The notes under the pieces: generated by a model
Databases searched by the model: none
Seen by the model: the letters and a program-made list of their open reading frames with translations, nothing else
Told to the model about the DNA's origin: nothing
DNA from: Halonotius aquaticus
GTDB lineage: Archaea > Halobacteriota > Halobacteria > Halobacteriales > Haloferacaceae
Assembly: GCF_003605575.1 (NCBI RefSeq)
Contig: NZ_QKNY01000008.1
Coordinates: 18,532-82,531, forward strand
Direction of reading: 5' to 3'
DNA: 64,000 bases
In this document: in pieces, positions 15,127-24,650 of the stretch
How the letters are laid out: each line of letters begins with the position of its first letter
Position numbering within the stretch: the stretch's first letter is position 1
Translations under genes and position numbers: made by a program

Positions 15127-18100
15127 CGGCCACCTCCGCAGGTGCCTCGCTCGCTCGCGCTTCGAGGTCGCCCTCCACGCTGAGATTAATATCGCGTACC
15201 TGGTCAGCTGTTTCGTCGTCGGCGTCCCACAGGTCGCGATCGATGGCCTCCAGCAGGGTATCGGTGATCGATTCGAGCGCCCAGGGGTTCACCTCGCGCA
15301 TCCACTCTTGGCGGTCGTCGTCGAAGGCGAATTTCTCGGCCACATCTTCCCAGAGCGTATCGCTGATGACGCCGGTGGTGGCGTCCCAGCCGAGGACGAC
15401 ATCGACCGTCGTCGAGAGGTCGCCCGCACCCTTGTAGCCGTGTTCCCCCATCGAGTCGAGCCAGTCGGGATTCAGCACGCGAGCGCGCATCGCCTTCCGG
15501 ACTTTCTCCTCGTTGGTGTAGACATCGACGTTCTCGGGATCGGAGGAATCGCCGACGTAGGAGGCGGGCTCGCTGCCAGCGATTTCCGAGACAGCGGAGA
15601 TGAATCCACCGTGGAAGGCATACCAATCCGAGGAATCGAGTTCGTCCTGTTCCATCGTGTCCTCGATTTTGACCGTCGCATCGACGCTGGACAGCCGGCG
15701 TTCGAAGCTATCGTGGGCCTCGCTGACTTTCCCGCGTTTGCCCATCGCGTAGCCGCCCCACTGGACGTACACATCGGCGAGGTCGCCGCGGTCGTCCCAG
15801 TTGCCCTCGTCGACGGCCTTGTTCGTGCCCGCGCCGTAGCCGCCGGGGCGCGTGGTGAACACACGCTCGGTCGCCGCGCTTTTCGCCTCGTCGGGGTCGA
15901 GCCCCTCGGCTTCCAGCTCGTCGGCTTCCTCCTCGACGTGTTTCTTGATGTAGTTCATGTCGTGGGGTTCGTCGAGATCGACAACCGCGGAGACGGCGTC
16001 GTGGATGACACCGGCCGCGGCGGGGAAGGCATCCCGAAAGAGCCCTGAGACACGCGTCGTCACGTCGATCCGGGGCCGACCGAGTTCGTCGAGGTCGATT
16101 GGCTCCACGTCGTCGATCCGGCCGGCGTCCGTCCAGACCGGCCGCACGCCCATCATCGCCAGCACCTGGCCGATGGTTTCGCCTTTCGTTCGCACCGTTG
16201 GCGTCCCCCAGGCGACGACGCCGATCTCCTCGGGGTACTCGCCGTGTTCGTCGTGGTGGCGGTCGAGGACGCCCTCGGCGACGTTTTTGCCGACCTGCCA
16301 CGCGTATTTCGCCGGCACCTTGCGCGGATCGAGGGTGTAGAAGTTCCGGGCGGTCGGCAGTAGGTCGACGCCGCCGCGAGTCGGCGCGCCGGAGCCACCC
16401 GGCGGGACGTAGTCGCCGTTGAGCGCGTCAGCCGTGCGTGGCACCTCGTCTTCGGCACCCTGGACTCGCGGGGCAGCCTCCTCGCAGATGAACGCGAGTG
16501 CCTCCCGCAGGTCGTTGTGCGCGCCGGATTTTGCGCGGCCGTCGCCGAGCGTGTCGATATCGACGACGAGTAGATTGATGTTGACTTCGTCGTCCGGGTC
16601 GGCTTCTCGCTCGGAGTCGGGCACGTCGAAGTCATTGGCTGCGAGCGTTTCCACCAACTCGACACACGTCTCGTGGACGTGATCAGCGGCCTCGGCATAT
16701 GTCATCCCGAGGGCGTCGTCGTACTCGCCGGGACGGTTCCGCATCGCGTCGTAGTCGACGCCGAGCGCGCCGGCGACGCTCTCCCGGAGGCTCGGTGTGT
16801 CGCCATTTTCGAGGCGAGTGAGCGCGACCAGGTACTCCACAAGCCGGTCGTCGACCGGCGGTTCGCTCATCGTATGCAGGCCGAGACGGATCTGTGTTGT
16901 CTTCACGTCAGTCAGGTACTCGTGAATCCGTTCGACCAGTTCGTCGATAGCGAGGTCGTCACCAGCAACATCGCCTTCGGCGAGTGTCGAGCCGGCTTCG
17001 TCCGGGCCGCGAACCTCCATCGCTTCGTCGATTTCGCCGCTCGTCCCGAGTTCGACCGCGAGATCGAGGTCGTCCACGCGTTCGCGGATGAGATCTGCCA
17101 GTTGCTCGCCGCTGTCGTTGCGGGCGTCTTCCATTCCGGCCTCGCGGTACTCGTTGGCGAGTTCTTCAAGCTCTGCCAGTTCGTCGTAGGTACCGGCGTT
17201 GGCCATGACCGGCGTGAGGTAATCGACGATAGCGGCGTAGGAGCGCCGCTTCGCCTGGGTGCCCTCGCCGGGGTTGTTGACGATGTAGGGATAGACGTTC
17301 GGCAGGTCGCCGACCAGTTGGTCGGGTGCGCTCGCGCCGTTGAGCCCGACAGTTTTGCCGGGCAGCCACTCCAGGGAGCCGTGGGTGCCGAGATGGACGA
17401 CGGCGTCGGCTTCGAAGCTGTTGCGCAGCCACGCGTAGAAGGCGTAGTAGTCGTGCGGCGGCTGGAGGTCAGAGTCGTGATAGACCTTCGCGGGATCCAT
17501 CCCGAACCCACGCGGCGGCTGAACGGTGACGAGCACGTTGCCGAATTCGGCTCCGGGAATCGCAAACGGCCGGTCGGGTGGATCGCCCCACTCGTCGATA
17601 ATGTTTTCCTGAAACCGCTCGTCGGCGTCGGCGAACCACTCGCGGTACTGGTCGGTGGCAACGACATCGACCGAGCGGTCGCGTACGTCCTCGGGTGCGA
17701 CCCAGCGATTGTCGAGGGTGAGCTGGCTGGTGAGCGTGTCGATCAGTTGCTGGCCCGAATTTGGGTGGCTGTCGCCGAGGTCGTAGCCGCGAGCGTCGAG
17801 TTCCTCAAGGAGGTTGATCGTACTCTCGGGGGAGTCGAGGCCGAAGGCCGTCCCGATGCCGTCGTCGCTCGGCGGGTAGTTGTGCAGGACGACGGCGACG
17901 CTCTTCGCGTCGTTGTCGAGATGGCGCAGTCGCGCCCAGTTGACAGCGAGGCGGGCGGCGTGGTCGACGCGCTCCCCGATGGGGAAGTGGTGTTTCGGCG
18001 CGCTGCCGATGTCGGCGGCGTCGTCCATGCGCTCCTTGCCGGAGATCGGATGGGTGATGACGTTGCCGTCGAACTCGGGGAGCGCGACCGAGAGTGCGAG

Positions 18101-19000
18101 TTCGAAGCCCATCACGCCGGTGTCGCTTGATTCGTATCGGGAGCGGGAGCGCATCGTCGTGATCGTCTGGAGGACGGGGACGCCGAGGCGGTCGAGAAAC
18201 ACGTCCTCGGCCGAGTCGCCCTCGTCGCTGGCCGAGCGCCCGCGTTCGTCCATCGACAGCGAGAACATGAACGAGGAGAGGACGGCATCGACAATCGGTT
18301 CGCCGTCTTCGAGCAGCCAGTTGTCAGTGACCCACTCGGCGTTCTCTTGGCCCTCCTCGTCGGCGGCCGGATTACAGAAGATCGGCAGCGCGTTCGCGCC
18401 CTGCGATTCCAGTGCGCGAACCTGGGCGTCGACGTAGCGGGTGTTCTCGTGTGTCCAGTGCGATTCGTAGAACCAGATGGCGACCGTCGGTTTGTCAGGA
18501 TCGAACGTCTCGCGGAGGGCGTCGTACTCGATCCCGGGGTGGTCGGGGTGATAGACACCCTCAGTTGGGAGTTCGGTCGGGTCGTCGTAGTCGGTATCGA
18601 CGCCGCTGTACTCGCTTGCGAGGAACCGACAGCAGTGCTCGACGTTGATCGTCCCGCCGCGTTCCAGATAGTCGTAGACGAAATCGCGGTCGGCGTCGGC
18701 GACGGAGGTGTCCTCGAAGGCGAAGGCGTCGCCGGTTCCCTTGACGATCAGCGGGACGCCCAGCTCGCGCAGGCGGTCGACGGCGTACTCGTAGCCGGGC
18801 ATGCTGTCCTCGCCGCCGTGGAGCCAGAAGACGACCGCCGCGGCGTCGGCGCAGTCGTCGACGAACGCCTCCACGTCCGTCTGATCGTCGAGGTCGCTCT
18901 CTGAGCGGACGACGAGGTCGATACCATCGAGTCGGCCCGCCGCCCGCTGGACGGAGCCGAGTTCGTTTTCCGTTGCCGTATAGAGGCCAATCCGTGTCAT
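15119..19000 (-). CDS. cobN: Cobaltochelatase subunit CobN
   Basis: The large subunit of the ATP-dependent cobalt chelatase, which inserts cobalt into hydrogenobyrinate a,c-diamide in the aerobic route. The protein of 1293 residues matches CobN/BchH in length and landmarks: IGLYTATENEL at the start, VHLGTHGSLEWLPGKTVGLN in the centre, and WGTPTVRTKGETIGQVLAMM further on. The start at 19000 fits the conserved N-terminus; longer readings would enter the divergent chlID gene. With the chlID product it would form a CobN-type chelatase, so this genome carries both CbiX and CobN. Only 31 bp separate it from the divergent chlID start, leaving no clear TATA box of its own. Confidence 0.95.
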   Translation of the reverse strand: MTRIGLYTATENELGSVQRAAGRLDGIDLVVRSESDLDDQTDVEAFVDDCADAAAVVFWLHGGEDSMPGYEYAVDRLRELGVPLIVKGTGDAFAFEDTSVADADRDFVYDYLERGGTINVEHCCRFLASEYSGVDTDYDDPTELPTEGVYHPDHPGIEYDALRETFDPDKPTVAIWFYESHWTHENTRYVDAQVRALESQGANALPIFCNPAADEEGQENAEWVTDNWLLEDGEPIVDAVLSSFMFSLSMDERGRSASDEGDSAEDVFLDRLGVPVLQTITTMRSRSRYESSDTGVMGFELALSVALPEFDGNVITHPISGKERMDDAADIGSAPKHHFPIGERVDHAARLAVNWARLRHLDNDAKSVAVVLHNYPPSDDGIGTAFGLDSPESTINLLEELDARGYDLGDSHPNSGQQLIDTLTSQLTLDNRWVAPEDVRDRSVDVVATDQYREWFADADERFQENIIDEWGDPPDRPFAIPGAEFGNVLVTVQPPRGFGMDPAKVYHDSDLQPPHDYYAFYAWLRNSFEADAVVHLGTHGSLEWLPGKTVGLNGASAPDQLVGDLPNVYPYIVNNPGEGTQAKRRSYAAIVDYLTPVMANAGTYDELAELEELANEYREAGMEDARNDSGEQLADLIRERVDDLDLAVELGTSGEIDEAMEVRGPDEAGSTLAEGDVAGDDLAIDELVERIHEYLTDVKTTQIRLGLHTMSEPPVDDRLVEYLVALTRLENGDTPSLRESVAGALGVDYDAMRNRPGEYDDALGMTYAEAADHVHETCVELVETLAANDFDVPDSEREADPDDEVNINLLVVDIDTLGDGRAKSGAHNDLREALAFICEEAAPRVQGAEDEVPRTADALNGDYVPPGGSGAPTRGGVDLLPTARNFYTLDPRKVPAKYAWQVGKNVAEGVLDRHHDEHGEYPEEIGVVAWGTPTVRTKGETIGQVLAMMGVRPVWTDAGRIDDVEPIDLDELGRPRIDVTTRVSGLFRDAFPAAAGVIHDAVSAVVDLDEPHDMNYIKKHVEEEADELEAEGLDPDEAKSAATERVFTTRPGGYGAGTNKAVDEGNWDDRGDLADVYVQWGGYAMGKRGKVSEAHDSFERRLSSVDATVKIEDTMEQDELDSSDWYAFHGGFISAVSEIAGSEPASYVGDSSDPENVDVYTNEEKVRKAMRARVLNPDWLDSMGEHGYKGAGDLSTTVDVVLGWDATTGVISDTLWEDVAEKFAFDDDRQEWMREVNPWALESITDTLLEAIDRDLWDADDETADQVRDINLSVEGDLEARASEAPAEVADD

Positions 19001-19001
19001 C

Positions 19002-19009
19002 TTTATAAA
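19002..19009 (+). promoter_or_regulatory. Palindromic TATA box between cobN and chlID
   Basis: TTTATAAA is its own reverse complement. It begins 30 nt before the chlID ATG at 19032, the standard leaderless spacing, so it most likely serves chlID. It lies only 2 nt upstream of the divergent cobN start and is therefore too close to give a leaderless cobN transcript. Confidence 0.65.
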
Positions 19010-19031
19010 CCAGCGTTGTAGTAGCGCAAGT

Positions 19032-21227
19032 ATGGTTGCAGACCCGGCGAGCAAAAAACTGTCGTCAGTGCCCTTCCCCGCTATCGTCGGCCAGCAGGAG
19101 CTCAAACGGGTGCTGCTGCTCGCTGCGACCCACGACGACCTCAGCGGCGCGGTCATCACCGGCGAGAAGGGCACCGCCAAATCGACCGCAGTGCGTGCGC
19201 TCGTCGATTTGCTGCCCGAACAGCAGGCTGTCGCCGACTGTCCGTACGGCTGCGACCCTGACGATCCAGCAAGCCAGTGCGAGGACTGCCGCGCCCGCGA
19301 GCGCGACGACCTCCCAGTCGAGACGCGGCAGGTGCCGCTCGTCACGCTCCCGCTGGGAGCGACCCGCGACCGCGTCGTCGGCACGCTCTCGGTCGAAGAT
19401 GCGATGGCCGGCGACGCCGAGTTCGATCCCGGTCTGCTCGCGGCGGCCAACCGGGGGATTCTCTACGTCGATGAGATCAATCTGCTGGACGACCACCTGG
19501 TCGACGTGCTGCTCGATGCCGCCGCCAGCGGCGTCAACACGGTTGAACGCGACGGGATCAGTGTCTCTCACCCCGCCGAATTTACACTGATCGGGACGAT
19601 GAACCCCGAGGAGGGTGATCTCCGGCCGCAGCTCCGCGACCGCTTTGATTTGCAAGCGACAGTGACAGGCTGTCAGGAACTCGACGACCGCGTCGAAATC
19701 ATCGACCGCGCACTCGCTGAGGGCGACGACAGCGTGACGCACGCAGAGGAAGTCGCCGATCTCCGTGAGTCGCTGCGGGTCGCCCGCGACGCCGTCGCGT
19801 CGGTGTCGCTGCCGGCCGAGTTCAAGGAATCAATCGCCGAACTCTGTACCGACGCTGAGGTCGACGGCCACCGAGCCGACATCGCCACGGCGCGGGCGGC
19901 GATCGCTTTGGCCGCCCTGGACGGACGACCGAAAGTCATCGAATCAGACGTACAGGAAGCGGCGAGATACACCCTACCGCATCGCCTCCAGAGCCAGCCC
20001 TTCGAAGAGCCGCCTGATCCCGAGGAGTTGCTGGACGACCATTTTGACGACGATGACAACGGCAGCGAGGAGGATGCTGAGAACACCGCTGACGGCGATG
20101 ACGACGAATCGAGCGACGGCGACTCGAAATCTTCAGCGGATGAAAACGAGGACGCAGGCGAATCCGACGACGGCAATGAAAGCGGGCGCGACGCCGAGGG
20201 TGATGACGACGCCGGCAACGACACGGACAGCGCGGGCGAAGACGATACCGGGAACAAAAGCCCGCCGTCCGGCGAAGCCGATGGTGAGCATGATAGTAGG
20301 CAATCCGGGCATGCCGAAGAGCGAGGTGGCAGCGACGACGGCGACGAGCCTAATCCGGACAAGAGCGACGACGAGACCGAAGGAACCCCACTCATGCCCG
20401 GCCAACAGCGGGCCGGTGTCGGCGACGCGGCCGCCCCGGATATCGACGACGCGGTCACCGAGGCTGATACCGAAACCCCGGACGAAGCATCGGGACAACG
20501 CGGCCACCAGCAACAGGCCGGCGGTCGGGGGACACGCGTTCGGACTGAGCCAGCGACAGGCGAGGCCCCAGTCGATGCCGCCGCGTCGGTGCGGACAGCC
20601 GCGAGTCGTGGCCACAACCGAGTCACAAATGACGATCTCCAGCAGTCGGTGCGAGAACGTGAGCAGGCGGCGACCATCGTGTTCGCCGTCGATGCGAGCG
20701 CGTCTATGACACCGGCGATGAAGGCCGCGAAAGGCGTCGTGCTCGAACTCCTCCGGGACGCCTACGAGCAACGCGATGAGGTCGCCTTTGTCGCCTTTGG
20801 CGGCGACGACGCGGAGGTGTTGTTGCCGCCGACCCGGAGCGTCTCGCTGGCCGCGCGGCATCTCAAATCGTTACCGACGGGCGACCGGACGCCGCTGCCG
20901 GCCGGCCTCTCGACGGCTGCCACGGTTCTCGACGATGCCGACTCCCCGCTTGGAGTGGCCGTCATTATCACCGATGGACGGGCCAACGTCGCAGATGGGA
21001 GCCCGACGCAAGCGACGCGCCGGGCAGCCGAGCAGTTGGCCGGTGTCGCCGCCGCCGTTGTCGTTGTTGCGGCCGGTGATGACGCCCGCGGACTTATTCC
21101 AACGATCGTTGAGGTGGCCGGTGCGGAGACGGTGCCGTTGGCGGAGCTATCGCCACACGTGGTCGCTACTGCGGTGGCGCAGGCTCAGCAGGCTGGTGAC
21201 TCTGGGCCGTCCCCACCCGAGTCCTGA
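19032..21227 (+). CDS. chlID: ChlI-ChlD-type chelatase ATPase fusion
   Basis: A 731-residue fusion of an AAA+ ATPase and a von Willebrand factor A domain, as in Mg- and Co-chelatase motor subunits. Walker A is GEKGTAKST (44-52), Walker B ILYVDE (143-148), and the sensor region has [21 protein letters not shown] four-cysteine insert (C70, C74, C83, C86) may bind metal. An Asp/Glu/Ser-rich linker of about 200 residues joins the C-terminal VWA domain, which keeps the MIDAS motif DASAS at 554-558. It diverges from cobN and presumably drives it. Haloarchaea have no chlorophyll pathway in this window, so cobalt is the likely metal. Confidence 0.9.
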   Translation: MVADPASKKLSSVPFPAIVGQQELKRVLLLAATHDDLSGAVITGEKGTAKSTAVRALVDLLPEQQAVADCPYGCDPDDPASQCEDCRARERDDLPVETRQVPLVTLPLGATRDRVVGTLSVEDAMAGDAEFDPGLLAAANRGILYVDEINLLDDHLVDVLLDAAASGVNTVERDGISVSHPAEFTLIGTMNPEEGDLRPQLRDRFDLQATVTGCQELDDRVEIIDRALAEGDDSVTHAEEVADLRESLRVARDAVASVSLPAEFKESIAELCTDAEVDGHRADIATARAAIALAALDGRPKVIESDVQEAARYTLPHRLQSQPFEEPPDPEELLDDHFDDDDNGSEEDAENTADGDDDESSDGDSKSSADENEDAGESDDGNESGRDAEGDDDAGNDTDSAGEDDTGNKSPPSGEADGEHDSRQSGHAEERGGSDDGDEPNPDKSDDETEGTPLMPGQQRAGVGDAAAPDIDDAVTEADTETPDEASGQRGHQQQAGGRGTRVRTEPATGEAPVDAAASVRTAASRGHNRVTNDDLQQSVREREQAATIVFAVDASASMTPAMKAAKGVVLELLRDAYEQRDEVAFVAFGGDDAEVLLPPTRSVSLAARHLKSLPTGDRTPLPAGLSTAATVLDDADSPLGVAVIITDGRANVADGSPTQATRRAAEQLAGVAAAVVVVAAGDDARGLIPTIVEVAGAETVPLAELSPHVVATAVAQAQQAGDSGPSPPES

Positions 21228-21245
21228 AAGCAGGTGTACCCATCT

Positions 21246-21259
21246 CACAACCGGTTGTG
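21246..21259. repeat. 14-bp perfect palindrome upstream of gdhB
   Basis: CACAACCGGTTGTG is a perfect dyad, centred 75 bp before the glutamate dehydrogenase start and 25 bp after the chlID stop. Its place upstream of the presumed gdhB TATA-like CAATTAAAC (21296-21304) suits an activator or repressor site. No protein is assigned. Confidence 0.5.
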
Positions 21260-21327
21260 GTGCAATCATCGATCGCTCGCAGGCGAATGACGACACAATT
21301 AAACTCCCCACAGCCGCCTGTTTGGGT

Positions 21328-22581
21328 ATGGCTGACCAAGCCAACCCTTTTGAGAGCCTACAGACACAGGTTGAGGACGCAGCGGCCTACACCGATGTCC
21401 CATCCGATGTCATCGAGCGGCTCAAACATCCCGAACGAGTCTTAGAGACGAATCTCTCGATCGAGTTGGATGACGGCACCGTCGAGGTATTCAAGGCGTT
21501 CCGCTCGCAGTACAACGGTGACCGCGGACCGTATAAAGGCGGCATTCGGTATCATCCGGGCGTCACCCGTGATGAGGTCAAGGCACTTTCGGGCTGGATG
21601 GCCGCGAAATGTGCGATTGTCGATATCCCGTACGGTGGCGGCAAAGGCGGGATCGAGATCGATCCCGCGGAATACAGTGAGAGCGAACTGGAGCGGCTCA
21701 CGCGTGCGTTCGCAACCGAACTCCGTCCGCTGATCGGCGAGGATCGAGACATCCCCGCGCCGGATGTCAACACCGGCCAGCGAGAGATGAACTGGATCAA
21801 AGACACCTACGAAACGCTGGAGCACACAACCGCTCCAGGTGTTATCACCGGGAAAGCCATCGACTCCGGCGGCTCCGAAGGGCGTGTCGAGGCGACCGGT
21901 CGGTCAACCATGCTGGCCGCCCGAGAGGCCTTCGAGTGGCTCGGTCGTGATCTCGCTGATGCGACTGTCGCCGTCCAAGGCTACGGCAACGCCGGTGCGA
22001 TCGCCGCTCGACTCATCGACGAGGCCGGCGGGACTGTCGTCGCCGCCTCCGACTCGACCGGCGGCATCTACGACCCAGATGGGTTCGATGCCGCTGCGGC
22101 CGCCGAGCACAAAGCCGAAACCGGCACTGTGGTCGGCTACAACGACAGCGAGGAGATCACAAACGAGGAACTCCTCACACTGGATGTTGACCTGTTGATC
22201 CCAGCAGCCCTCGAAAACGCGATCGACGAGTCGCTGGCCGCTGATGTCGAGGCCGACGTGATCGCCGAGGCCGCAAACGGCCCGATCACGCCCGCTGCCG
22301 ACGAGGTGCTGACTGAGAAGGATGTTTACGTCGTCCCCGATATCCTCGCCAACGCTGGCGGGGTAACTGTCTCGTACTTCGAGTGGGTACAGAACCGACA
22401 ACGGTTCTCGTGGACGGAAGAACGCGTCAACGACGAACTCGAACGCGTCATCACGACCGCCTTCGATGATCTCATCGAGGCCTTCGATGCTACCGAGACG
22501 CCGAACCTCCGGACTGCGGCCTACGTCGTTGCGATCGAACGGATCGTCAGCGCCTACGACCAGGGCGGCAACTGGCCATAG
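21328..22581 (+). CDS. gdhB: Glutamate dehydrogenase
   Basis: Interconverts glutamate and 2-oxoglutarate plus ammonia with NAD(P); 417 residues, normal for the hexameric family. The substrate-binding segment [10 protein letters not shown] is at 68-77, the catalytic lysine K106 lies in IPYGGGKGG, and the dinucleotide-binding loop [14 protein letters not shown] is in the second half. NANGP- and [12 protein letters not shown] segments near the C-terminus also match. The ATG at 21328 follows an AT-rich CAATTAAAC by about 24 nt; a longer in-frame reading would begin inside chlID. It is monocistronic and converges with a thioredoxin-like gene 8 bp downstream. Confidence 0.93.
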   Translation: MADQANPFESLQTQVEDAAAYTDVPSDVIERLKHPERVLETNLSIELDDGTVEVFKAFRSQYNGDRGPYKGGIRYHPGVTRDEVKALSGWMAAKCAIVDIPYGGGKGGIEIDPAEYSESELERLTRAFATELRPLIGEDRDIPAPDVNTGQREMNWIKDTYETLEHTTAPGVITGKAIDSGGSEGRVEATGRSTMLAAREAFEWLGRDLADATVAVQGYGNAGAIAARLIDEAGGTVVAASDSTGGIYDPDGFDAAAAAEHKAETGTVVGYNDSEEITNEELLTLDVDLLIPAALENAIDESLAADVEADVIAEAANGPITPAADEVLTEKDVYVVPDILANAGGVTVSYFEWVQNRQRFSWTEERVNDELERVITTAFDDLIEAFDATETPNLRTAAYVVAIERIVSAYDQGGNWP

Positions 22582-22589
22582 CGACCGCG

Positions 22590-22994
22590 TTACTCCCCTG
22601 TTGTCGTCGTTTCCGGGGTGCTTATTTTGTGGAGGTCACGGCCAAGCGTTACGGCGATCGAGTCAGGCGCTGACTCGACAAACCGAGCGACCTCTTCACC
22701 ATCACGCTTGACAACCACAGTCGGGATATACTCGATCCCGTATTCGTCGACGCCAGGTCCGGTCTTCGAGCCGTCGTCGTCTTTTTCCACCGGGTAGTGT
22801 TCGATCTGATCGTCGTCGACACCGGCGTAGCTGAGCGCCGCGCCGAAGGCTGGTAATTGGTGTTGGCAGTCGATACACCAATCGCCGCCCCAGACGTGGA
22901 AGGTGTACTCCGCAGCCCCTAATGCCTTGATCGCGGCCTCAGTGTCGGGCTTGGGCTCCCAGTCGTCGGCTGGCGTCATCGTCTCCAGATGCAT
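22590..22994 (-). CDS. Thioredoxin-like protein with CIDC active site
   Basis: A 134-residue thioredoxin-fold protein. The active site is WGGDWCIDCQHQLPAF (C40, C43), with a cis-proline region in GIEYIPTVVVKRDGEEVARF. It lacks a signal peptide, so it should act in the cytoplasm as a dithiol oxidoreductase. The Gly-Gly-Asp before the cysteines and the CIDC dipeptide differ from classic thioredoxin (CGPC), pointing to a specialised partner. A second ATG five codons in (MTPADDW) is an equally possible start. It converges with gdhB. Confidence 0.85.
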   Translation of the reverse strand: MHLETMTPADDWEPKPDTEAAIKALGAAEYTFHVWGGDWCIDCQHQLPAFGAALSYAGVDDDQIEHYPVEKDDDGSKTGPGVDEYGIEYIPTVVVKRDGEEVARFVESAPDSIAVTLGRDLHKISTPETTTTGE

Positions 22995-23093
22995 ACGTTA
23001 GGTTGGCTCTCGGAGGCTAAAAACACTCTCGGCGTCGACGGGAACACTTTCGGGGTCAACGGATGCTGTCAGTGACGACAACACGTCCTGAAG

Positions 23094-23100
23094 TTTATAT
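23094..23100 (+). promoter_or_regulatory. TATA box of the FMN-binding protein gene
   Basis: TTTATAT lies 25-31 nt before the ATG at 23125, fixing that start rather than an in-frame ATG three codons earlier. Confidence 0.6.
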
Positions 23101-23124
23101 CCGGTCTCTGTGTGAGTGTGTCAT

Positions 23125-23574
23125 ATGACAGCCGCTCACTCACTGTTGGGCTTGGAACTCGACGATGCTGCGATCGATGACGTGTTGACAGAGATGGGGA
23201 TCGGCGTGCTTTCGATGAGTGCTGATGGTGTGCCCTACGGCGTCCCGCTGTCGTTTGGCTACGATGGCGAGGACACACTGTACTTCCTCTTTCTCGATGC
23301 CAGCACCGACCTCCGAAAGGAAACGTATGCCGAACAGGCCGACACCGTGAGCTTCACGACCTTCGACGTCGACCCTGAGGGATCGTGGCGGAGTGTGATC
23401 GTCTCCGGCTCACTTAACCGGATCACGATCGACGAGTGGGACGCTGCGCGTGCGGCGATGGCTGACAACGCCTACCAATCAGAACTGCTTGAAAAATACG
23501 AACTCCAAGAAAACCCCAACGTGTGGGCGCTCACAATCGACGACCGAGCCGGTCGGGCTGTCGGCCAGGAGTGA
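23125..23574 (+). CDS. Pyridoxamine 5'-phosphate oxidase-family FMN-binding protein
   Basis: A 149-residue split-barrel flavin-binding protein of the pyridoxamine-phosphate-oxidase-like family. The N-terminal half reads GIGVLSMSADGVPYGVPLSF, followed by LYFLFLDASTDLRKETY and the strand SVIVSGSLNRI, a pattern shared by haloarchaeal family members of unknown substrate. A reductase, F420-linked or heme-related role is possible but cannot be chosen. The start is fixed by the TATA box at 23094. It is monocistronic and upstream of cysK. Confidence 0.8.
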   Translation: MTAAHSLLGLELDDAAIDDVLTEMGIGVLSMSADGVPYGVPLSFGYDGEDTLYFLFLDASTDLRKETYAEQADTVSFTTFDVDPEGSWRSVIVSGSLNRITIDEWDAARAAMADNAYQSELLEKYELQENPNVWALTIDDRAGRAVGQE

Positions 23575-23711
23575 CCTGGTCGTCCACCAGTCGTCCGCTT
23601 GTTGCTATCTCAACCAACCCTGTGACTCCGGGATTCGATAGGGCTACGTCGAGGCTCATCGGCGTCGCCAAGAGCGTCACGCGTTTAGGCCTGTGACGCG
23701 AACCGCCGCCA

Positions 23712-24623
23712 ATGGACGACACTATCGTAGACACCATCGGCTCGCCGTTAGTCGAGGTCGACGCCCCCGAGGGCGCGACCATCGCCGCGAAGATCGAGTC
23801 CCAAAACCCCGGTGGGTCCGCGAAGGATCGTGCCGCGCTGTGGATGATCGAGGCCGCCGAACGCGACGGCGACCTCACCGGCGACGACACCATCGTTGAA
23901 CCGACCAGCGGCAACACCGGCATCGGGATCGCCATGGTCGGCGCGGCAAAAGGCTACGATGTCCAGATCGTGATGCCGGCCTCGAAATCCCCGGAACGCC
24001 GGTCGATCATGCAAGCCTACGGAGCCGATCTCGAACTCGTCGAGGGCGATATCTCCGACGCCAAGGATCGTGCCGATGAACTAGAAGCAGAGCAAGGCTA
24101 CGTGCAACTCCGCCAGTTCGACAATCCCGCGAACCCCCAAGCGCACTACGAGTCGACCGGCCCCGAAATCCTCGATCAGGTCGGCGATCGCGAGATCGAT
24201 GCCCTCGTCGCGGGTGTGGGCACCGGTGGGACGATCACCGGCATCGGCCGCCGACTGCGCGAGGCGTTCCCAGAGATAGAGATCGTCGCGGTCGAACCCG
24301 ACGACTCGGCAGTCATTTCCGGCGAAGAACCCACTGGCGATAGCTTCCAAGGGATGGGGCCGGGGTTCATCAGCCCGAATCTTGATACCGACTTGCTCGA
24401 TGACGTTGAACTCGTCTCCGCCGACAATGCCGAAGCCGAGTGTCGCCGCCTCGTGGGTGAGGAGGGGATCTTCGTCGGCCAGTCAAGCGGTGCGTCGAAC
24501 CTCGCTGCCAAACGTGTTGCCGAGCGATTAGTCGACGACGGCCGCGACGACCCACTCGTGATTACGGTCTTCTGGGACAGCGGCGAACGCTACGTCTCGA
24601 CGGGGATGTTCGACGCCGAATAG
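23712..24623 (+). CDS. cysK: Cysteine synthase (O-acetylserine sulfhydrylase)
   Basis: A PLP enzyme making cysteine from O-acetylserine (or O-phosphoserine) and sulfide. The 303-residue protein has the PLP lysine K38 in NPGGSAKDRAA, the substrate loop TSGNTGIGIAMV and the phosphate-binding GVGTGGTITGIGR. QSSGASNLAAKRVA near the C-terminus completes the PLP site. The serine between the glycines and lysine is SAKDR rather than the commoner SVKDR. A relation to cystathionine beta-synthase cannot be excluded because the folds are alike, but no CBS regulatory domain is present. Confidence 0.9.
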   Translation: MDDTIVDTIGSPLVEVDAPEGATIAAKIESQNPGGSAKDRAALWMIEAAERDGDLTGDDTIVEPTSGNTGIGIAMVGAAKGYDVQIVMPASKSPERRSIMQAYGADLELVEGDISDAKDRADELEAEQGYVQLRQFDNPANPQAHYESTGPEILDQVGDREIDALVAGVGTGGTITGIGRRLREAFPEIEIVAVEPDDSAVISGEEPTGDSFQGMGPGFISPNLDTDLLDDVELVSADNAEAECRRLVGEEGIFVGQSSGASNLAAKRVAERLVDDGRDDPLVITVFWDSGERYVSTGMFDAE

Positions 24624-24650
24624 CGAAATCAGCGACCGCAGGCGCTTCCG

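Noticed and set aside
16673..18130. 485-residue open frame on the plus strand
   Set aside because: Reverse complement of cobN, which is supported by full-length family similarity; long antisense frames are normal in GC-rich DNA.
19001..19450. Upstream extension of cobN by 150 codons
   Set aside because: The extension runs antisense through the chlID N-terminus with its Walker A motif; the conserved CobN N-terminus begins at 19000.
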